From contig JAANDG010000478.1 in NCBI GenBank assembly GCA_036852015.1, positions 1-64,000 of the forward strand: 64,000 nucleotides of DNA, written 5' to 3'. Position numbers and translations under genes: made by a program. Of the stretch, positions 57,854-64,000 are shown in pieces. The notes under the pieces are model-generated. The model worked only from the letters and a program-made list of their open reading frames with translations. It made no database searches and was not told where the DNA came from. This DNA comes from Pelodera strongyloides. Its lineage: Eukaryota > Nematoda > Chromadorea > Rhabditida > Rhabditidae. Positions within the stretch are counted from its first letter, which is position 1, and each line of letters starts with the position of its first letter.

Positions 57854-58694
57854 TTATTGCAGGCTGGAACTGACAAATAGCCGGTCGAATTACAAACGTC
57901 TCAGGTGAACAGGAAATAGTACCAAGACCTGGTTCCTGTGAGTCGTGGTTTCTCTTTTTAAACTGATTCGAATAGTTCCTTCCGGACGGAACTTTTCTGT
58001 TAAACTTGGCTTTACAAAACTTTGCTACATGCCCTACCTCATTACAATTAAAACACCTTAGCTGACCTTGTGAATAGCCTCCCTTGTTTCCTTTATATCC
58101 ATCCTTCTTGAAGAACTGTTGTCGTTGCTGATGAACATCGTAAGATTCATTCGATCGCTTTCCCAAATTGACTGCACTCTTTTCCATTGTTTCCACTTTT
58201 TGTGCCAAATGTAGTGTCTGGATTCCGTCCAACTCTTCCTCACCTAATAACCTCTCTCTCACTTTATCACTATTCAGGCCTCGAATAAACTGCATTGACA
58301 ATATGCAATCTTTCACATCAGTTACTTTGTTAAATGCACACTTACCAGCCAAATGTTCTAACTCACGGTAATATTCCTCCAGCGATTGTCCTGGTTTCTG
58401 TGTCTCCGATAACAACGCATGGCGGCAGTTGATGAGTAACTTCTTCTTGCAATAACGGTCCCTGAGCAATTTGGTGAGATCTTCATATTTCAAGTCTCGA
58501 GGTTTCTTAGGTGCTGTCCATGAAGCCAACGAATCATAGGTATCCGGGGATACCAGAGATAGTAGGTCCAACACTTTATCTCCATCTGTCGTGATTTTCC
58601 TCCGATCCATGTTGATTTCCAACCGTTCTATCCAACCATCCAGGTTGGCCACTGAGGGGTCGAACATTTCCATCCTTAATGCTCTTCCCTCCAT
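57564..58694 (-). CDS. gag: Gag-like nucleocapsid protein
   Basis: The ATG at 58694 is the first outside the LTR (the frame is open further, into the LTR). The capsid region contains a retrotransposon-gag-like stretch (LLINCRHALLSETQKPGQSL, EYYRELEHLAGKC). A single zinc knuckle of CX2CX4HX4C type reads CFNCNEVGHVAKFC. The final part past about 57,860 is protease sequence read in the wrong frame, so the true gag end or frameshift site is near there. Confidence 0.8.
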   Translation of the reverse strand: MEGRALRMEMFDPSVANLDGWIERLEINMDRRKITTDGDKVLDLLSLVSPDTYDSLASWTAPKKPRDLKYEDLTKLLRDRYCKKKLLINCRHALLSETQKPGQSLEEYYRELEHLAGKCAFNKVTDVKDCILSMQFIRGLNSDKVRERLLGEEELDGIQTLHLAQKVETMEKSAVNLGKRSNESYDVHQQRQQFFKKDGYKGNKGGYSQGQLRCFNCNEVGHVAKFCKAKFNRKVPSGRNYSNQFKKRNHDSQEPGLGTISCSPETFVIRPAICQFQPAINATCSIGRNGYENGIGHGCSIIYHRRGNLEENWKAKIGSGELQRKDLYRWKNQVQGNLFSGYSSWRRPTRSANPCVETRFANFWTRFKGKGGYRVN

Positions 58695-58706
58695 CGTAAG
58701 TTGTTT

Positions 58707-58718
58707 GCCTGAACGCCA
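58707..58718 (-). other. Candidate primer-binding site
   Basis: TGGCGTTCAGGC (sense, minus strand) lies one base after the 5' LTR. It starts with TGG, as expected for pairing with the CCA end of a tRNA primer. The tRNA identity was not determined. Confidence 0.5.
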
Positions 58719-58719
58719 C

Positions 58720-59123
58720 TGAAGTAACTGGTGATAATCACTGACAAGATGATACACGGAGGAACCAAGACGACTTCAAGACTAGTATCACGTAACAACA
58801 GACCGATAATACACAATAACAATCAATAATAATAATCACACGACAACTGGCACTCCTTGCTGGTGCACAATCAATCAACAACAACACAGATCAATATTAT
58901 TCATTTATTGAGTACTACAGAGGTCGTGATGAGTCCAGGAGGTAGAAATTCTACTTCTTGAAAGTAGGCAATGAAGGAGCAGGGGTTCCAGCTGGTAGTT
59001 GTGCTTGCTGGCCTGAAACGGGTAGAGTAGTGTAGTAGTTGTAGCTTGTCTCTCTCTTCTCTCCCTCTCGATCTTCCGCATATATCTATATATTCTTTTC
59101 CTTGCTATGCTAATTTGTTATGT
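58720..59123 (-). repeat. 5' LTR
   Basis: 404 bp, nearly identical to 53759-54160; the only difference I noticed is an extra TC in a CTCTC run near 59,070. Confidence 0.85.
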
Positions 59124-60857
59124 GTGCGTAATAAGTATTATCACTATTTTAAAATTTCAGATGAAATAGTATCCCGAATATTTCTAGTAAGTTAGAATTT
59201 AAGTTGCCTTGGCTTCCCCCGGCTTATACATTCTCTCGTTTTCTCTGGCTCGTAATTCAATTTAATTGTTGAAGAATCGTCGTTCGTAGAATTAGAATAG
59301 AGCGAGGAAGCGTTCGACGTGTCTGATTCTGAATCTGAAAAGCCGTAAACATCGCAGCATTTCAAAGTACATATCCTCGTTAGTGTACTAATCTGTTACA
59401 CCCATTGTGTACTCTCTGAAAAGACAACATAGGAGAGAATAGACCTTAATTGTCATTAGGCACCTATCAAGGATACACATTTTTTACATCTTGATTTCGG
59501 ACACCATTGCTTTACAACAAAATGCATATCAATAAAAATACATGTTGACACAACACATCTTTCTCTCAGAATAGTACCGGTGTATCATACTAATGATAAC
59601 ACCGTAAAGGCAGATGGTGAAATTCTCGTCAACAAAAATCATGGTGCGTCTATGGCGCACTGCTTGGAAGGTGCGCGGTAAGATTGTTAGATGTGCGCTA
59701 TACGTGAGCCACATGTGCGCCAACTGATATCGTGCGCTTTTCGCGCGAAATTCACGTTCCTTTGCTTGGCGACCTTGAAGATGTTTCTCGCTGTTGTGAA
59801 TACACCCAGCACCGATTTCGAAACAGACTAGTAACGTTCTGAATCTAATCTTTGAATTCTGATTCCCCGTCACTTTGTGAATGGGCCGGACAGCAATTTG
59901 TGGTTAAGTAGAAGTAGTAGTGTCCCTCGAGCGTTGAAAATCAGAAAAATGCTTTTCTGGGTATCGATCTCTCACATCTCTGCTCTCTCTTTGCAGGGGC
60001 CCACTCTCTCTCCCTCTATCTATTATTTACTTCAGTGAAAAGCGGCTATAGTTATCCTCGATTATATGATTATTCTCTTTTCCTCCAAATCATATTTAGT
60101 TAATGTGTTTATCTTATTATGAAATGGCATTGTGCTTTTCCAGCCAGAAAATAGCAAGGTTGTCACAAAAATGTGCCCTTCATTTCTTTGTTTAACTCCA
60201 CATAAGCTATATTGGATCTGGTTATGTTTATTTCTTTCGTTTCCAAGTGATTTTCCAGTAGACGTTTCAACTGGACGTCTCATAAGTATTTCCCTAACTA
60301 TCTGGGGCCCTATTCTAAAATTGGCAGTTTGTTTTTCCCGTCTGTGGTAGCAAATAAGGACTCAGTAAATAACTTTGACACATACAATACACCCACACAC
60401 CCACACATCCGCACATGCACGCACGCATACACACACCCACACATAGGCAGACAACATAATTATACAGATACGTATACTCACACTCAGACACGTACAAACA
60501 GGCACTTTCACACATACACATATGCGGATAAAAACACAAAAACACGAAACGTACATACATATACGTACATGCGCACATACACACATACACACCACACACC
60601 TAAAATACACATGCCGACAGCTCGTACACGAAAACACCAGCACGCTTATTGTAGCACTATTCGGGTTAGGTTAGTTCAGATGATATTGCCTTACTTACTT
60701 ATTGTTAGTGTTCTTTCCGGTTCGTAGGCTTATTTGATCTTCAGCTTCTTTCAAATTGGAATTTGCCCCCCCCCCTCCTAGACCCTGATCTCATTTACGC
60801 CTATCCATCTCATTGTCAGTCTAGAAGCGTTTTAACTCCGTTTTTTCCTTCTCCTCT

Positions 60858-60898
<41 letters not shown>

Positions 60899-63727
60899 TT
60901 TTCTCTCTCCTACTCTCCTCTCTCTGTCTCCATTTCTTCTCTCTCTCCCAATATGTCTTCCTAACGTTCTAACCTTTATGTGAGCTGTGAGGGTGGATAG
61001 TTGAAGTAAAATTGGCTCCTCAACACATGGCAATCTTAAAAGAGCGAGGCTGTCGAAATTGAGCCAGAGGCCAATCCGTCTGCTTCGCTTTAACGCCGTT
61101 TTTGTGCGGCGGACCGAACGCCGTGTTGCAGCTTCTAAAAAGAAAGATGGTAAAGTTTCGTTCAAACTCAAATTAAATACTCGAATTCAGCAGTGGAACG
61201 AAACTGCGTGATTCCCGAGATTCCGGCGTGCTACACACCAAAGTTGTCGTTTGTCGTTTTTTGCCTTATATAAGCTGTATTTACTCTCCGTACCATAAAC
61301 TCCCTATGTATGCTGTATGACTTTCTCTGTTTTCACAATGATGCACTATTTACTTGGGGAGTGTTTTCTCAAATCTTCAGGTGGCATATTAATGTCAGCA
61401 CCTTTTTCTAAAAGCCTCATTTGTCCTTTGAGTTCCAGGAATATTTCGGTATTACATTATTAATCACTAAGAAGTTTATTTCTAACAATGTTGACCAGTA
61501 CGTTAGTTATTTTGTGGAGCAATTTTATTGCAATTGCACTTCATAAATAACGTCCATAAGGAACCCAGGCAACTGACGCGTTTAAAATAGATTCATGCCC
61601 GCGGTACAAATTTATGACTAAGGTTTCGTTGATATTTTTTGTCTGCTGAAGACAGTTGGCTTTTATACTCGACCCACGGGCATGGAATCTTCTTCAGCGT
61701 TGATTACTTAACTAAACGATGTGCTAACGTTACTGTAGTTTATTTTTTAGTAACGTCTACTATAACCTCCTGGGTCTGTGACATATTCTATATTTCCCTC
61801 CTGCTAAACAGTTTAAGGTTAAGATTAAGATTAAGGAATCATAAAAATAAGTTCATAGTAACTTTTTTACAGACTGTCCAGTAAAGCTCTAAGTTCACAA
61901 GTACCCAAATCTTAAACATTGGGTGCTCAGGTTGTGTTTTCCTTCTCATTACGTATGCATATTTCTCTTTCTTTCGGCCCAATGTGGTTCCAGTAAGGAA
62001 AGGGCAGATATCAGATTGCAGGCCCCAAATTATAGATGGCATCCATTCTTGTCCTATCACCCACGCACAAGTTGTGGGGGTATCATTATTAAAATATAAG
62101 ATTCTAGTCTTTGTTTGTGTTTCTTTCATTTTCAGCATCTGTTATGCTATTATTTTGTTGTACCATTCCTCCAAGTACGGTAGTTTGGTTTCTTATGGGT
62201 CGTTTCCTTAGTGCAGTTAGTTGCGCATACTGCACGAATATTAAATCTTGAAGATATTCTTATACTCTCTCTATCTCCATCTCCCCTCATAATAGAATAC
62301 CAAAGCAACGATATCTTGAGCGCTTACTAAACATTGTTATTATGTTATGTTCGTGCATGTGTTTTAAGTAGTTCAAAATATTTCCAGTAAAGTGACATTG
62401 ATATTGTTATCCGCTGCTCAATCTATCCAAGAGTTCACTGAAGTTATGTATTATGTTGTTTTCCGCTTCCAATTTTCTGTCTAACATGTGTCGGCTTAAA
62501 CTTGACATATGTGTTCTCTTTTGACTTTTCTTCCGTTTGCAATTAATGCTTGCGAGATCAGACCTTCATTTTTGATGGTAGGGCCCTCTGTCATAATAAA
62601 GCGTCTATTTTTGATGAATATTGCCCATTCAAGGGAATTTGGAAGAACGAGCGGTGAGAGAGATAGAGATAACGGAGGGGAGAGAGAAAAAGAGAACGAG
62701 AAAGAACAGTGATCTAGAGAAAAAATAAAGGGAAACAACAGAGAAAAAGAGAGAAAAAATAAAAAGAGAGAAAAAATAAATGAAAAGATAAAGAACAGAG
62801 ACAGAGAAAAGTAAGAAAACGGAACGAACCATCAAAATTTCGAGAGAATACACATTAATTCCTAAATGATAAAAGTGTTCCTATTTCCATATGTAAAGGA
62901 ATAAATACAATTTTAACTTTCCCTTAACTACGCAACTTGTTTCCCTACTTTGGCTTTTTGAAAAACGTTACGATGCATTTTGGCCAGAGAGAAAGGGGAT
63001 TTTTTGACGACTTCGGGCACAACAAAATGGCCACATAAAGACATAAAAAGGTTTGACGTGAGTCTGGCCTGTTAGAATGTTTCTCCAATGTTCTTCTATA
63101 GATAAGTTTAACTAAGCTTAAGCTAAACTATTTTTAACTGTGGTCTATGTCACAACGTAATTGTTCCTTTCCTTTTAATTTTCAGTCTCTGATTGACTAC
63201 ACGTAATTAGGCAGTTAATTTTCAAGCTGATTAGTACTTACATTTAAAGTCTACCCGATTGTGGGCAACAAATTACATGACAAGTTACATGGTTCATTGG
63301 GGAAAATACTTGGATAAAGTTAGGTGGTGGGTGTCTGGTCCGGTATGTGAGCCACATAATGAGTGTGCCGTAGGAGCGCCAGAACTGAGCGAAAAATGGA
63401 TTAAAGAGAAAAGGTTGTCCGCGCAGCTGTGGCGGTGAAATACCTTACCCAAAGAAATGGAAACGCGCCTACATCTCATTGCAAGTGTTATGCCGTGCTA
63501 AATTCTAATGAGTAAGTGTATTTTCCCTTCATAGTATTGTGCCCTGGTTGTCCATTTTATTCCAAAAATCTTTGCATTATTATTGCATTCTGTTTATAAA
63601 AATGAGCATGGCTGCAGCAAAAGCGTTGCTGCCACTATTGGGTCATGCTTTCTGAATTTACAATTACGTGCGTATCGACACAATTTTACTAATGTCTATA
63701 ATAAGGCGGTAATATTCTTTTTTTTCA
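59124..63727. other. Intergenic region with simple repeats
   Basis: No supported gene. A degenerate CACA-type tract lies at 60,375-60,610, (CT)n at about 60,855-60,950 and a GA-rich tract at 62,640-62,810. Open frames over these tracts come from the repeats. It presumably includes the upstream region of the transporter gene. Confidence 0.6.
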
Positions 63728-63734
63728 GATAAAA

Positions 63735-63891
63735 ATGAACGGAAATGGTGCCAGTCTCACCAGTATCGTCTCTACTAAAGAGCGTCACATATGGCCGAAT
63801 CGGTCTCAATTTTACATGTCAATTTTGAGTTTCGCCATTGGATTGGGCAATTTTTGGCGTCTTCCGCCGCTAGTTATGAGAAATGGAGGAG
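63735..63891 (+). CDS. SLC6 (neurotransmitter:sodium symporter) family, first coding exon
   Basis: Starts at the ATG after a TTTTTTTTCAG acceptor and ends at a GTTGGT donor in phase 1 (52 codons plus 1 nt). Residues 29-53 carry the TM1 signature SILSFAIGLGNFWRLPPLV followed by RNGG. In SLC6/LeuT transporters this segment forms part of the sodium and substrate sites, and the Arg (R42 here) is the outer gate residue. Odd point: Pro replaces the usual Tyr of the FPYL motif. The next exon should start after TTTTCAG at about 63,962, but its phase cannot be settled inside the window. The substrate cannot be inferred. Confidence 0.8.
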
Positions 63892-64000
63892 GTTGGTTTA
63901 GTTTTTTTAATTATTTAAAGATAAATATAAATCATTCACAAGAGTGGTTCAATACAATTTTCAGAGCTTGTGGCTAGTTGTATTTCTATTACTAAGAGTT

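Larger units (their letters stand above)
53759..59123 (-). mobile_element. Ty3/gypsy-type LTR retrotransposon, decayed
   Basis: The order LTR, gag, protease, reverse transcriptase, RNase H, integrase, LTR on the minus strand is that of Ty3/gypsy (Metaviridae-type) elements. The LTRs are nearly identical, differing by a 2-bp insertion, so insertion is recent, yet the pol frame is interrupted at several points by short tandem duplications. No envelope-like gene is present. I found no clear target-site duplication. Confidence 0.9.

Noticed and set aside
53759..59123. Endogenous retrovirus with envelope
   Set aside because: No envelope-like ORF with signal peptide and membrane anchor; only a small PPPSY ORF lies between pol and the LTR.
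60315..61171. Cys-, Val- or Arg/Glu-rich open frames over 60.3-61.2 kb
   Set aside because: Translation of CACA and CTCT simple repeats.

Overview
This is invertebrate (metazoan) nuclear DNA. It carries spliceosomal introns (donors GTAAGT, GTATGT or GTGAGT; acceptors mostly TTTCAG or TTTACAG), very short exons, several families of inverted-repeat transposons, an LTR retrotransposon, a Penelope-like retroelement and an SLC6-type transporter exon. The TTTCAG acceptors and short exons fit a nematode, but nothing in the window fixes the species. Host genes can only be seen as chains of short exons that I joined by splice signals and reading phase; their products are not recognised.

Layout. Positions 1-13,100 hold scattered minus-strand exons, one single-exon plus-strand gene resembling a LINE ORF1 protein (6407-7147), short inverted-repeat elements, a CT-rich minisatellite and tandem copies of small exon units. 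Positions 13,100-25,990 hold more tandemly duplicated, partly decayed minus-strand exon units, interrupted by a complete Naiad-type Penelope-like element (17,090-21,938). That element has an N-terminal GIY-YIG nuclease, a reverse transcriptase, near-identical 373-bp flanking repeats and hammerhead ribozyme motifs. Positions 26,001-31,293 are a composite insertion: a foldback DNA element with 321-bp arms, a GGGACGG-rich element and a 1.6-kb direct duplication.

The centre is a minus-strand gene (31,609-43,601) for which I could chain 27 exons. Apart from the terminal one, every exon is a multiple of three and in phase 1-1. It encodes at least about 913 residues of low-complexity sequence, with Pro/Ala-rich and Ser/Arg/acidic exons alternating at its 5' part. 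Next to it lies a complete six-exon gene of unknown function (44,554-46,185, 265 codons with a 21-nt microexon). A partial minus-strand gene at 49,036-51,159 and an isolated terminal exon at 53,087-53,181 both end in a hydrophobic tail.

Positions 53,759-59,123 are a decayed Ty3/gypsy-type LTR retrotransposon on the minus strand. The last 5 kb is intergenic low-complexity sequence, ending in the first coding exon of an SLC6 neurotransmitter-transporter-like gene on the plus strand (63,735-63,891).

The best candidates for something new are the phase-1 cassette-exon gene with its neighbours of similar architecture, and the intact Naiad element with its hammerhead motifs and structured 5' region. 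All exon joins come from reading splice sites by eye and have no transcript support.
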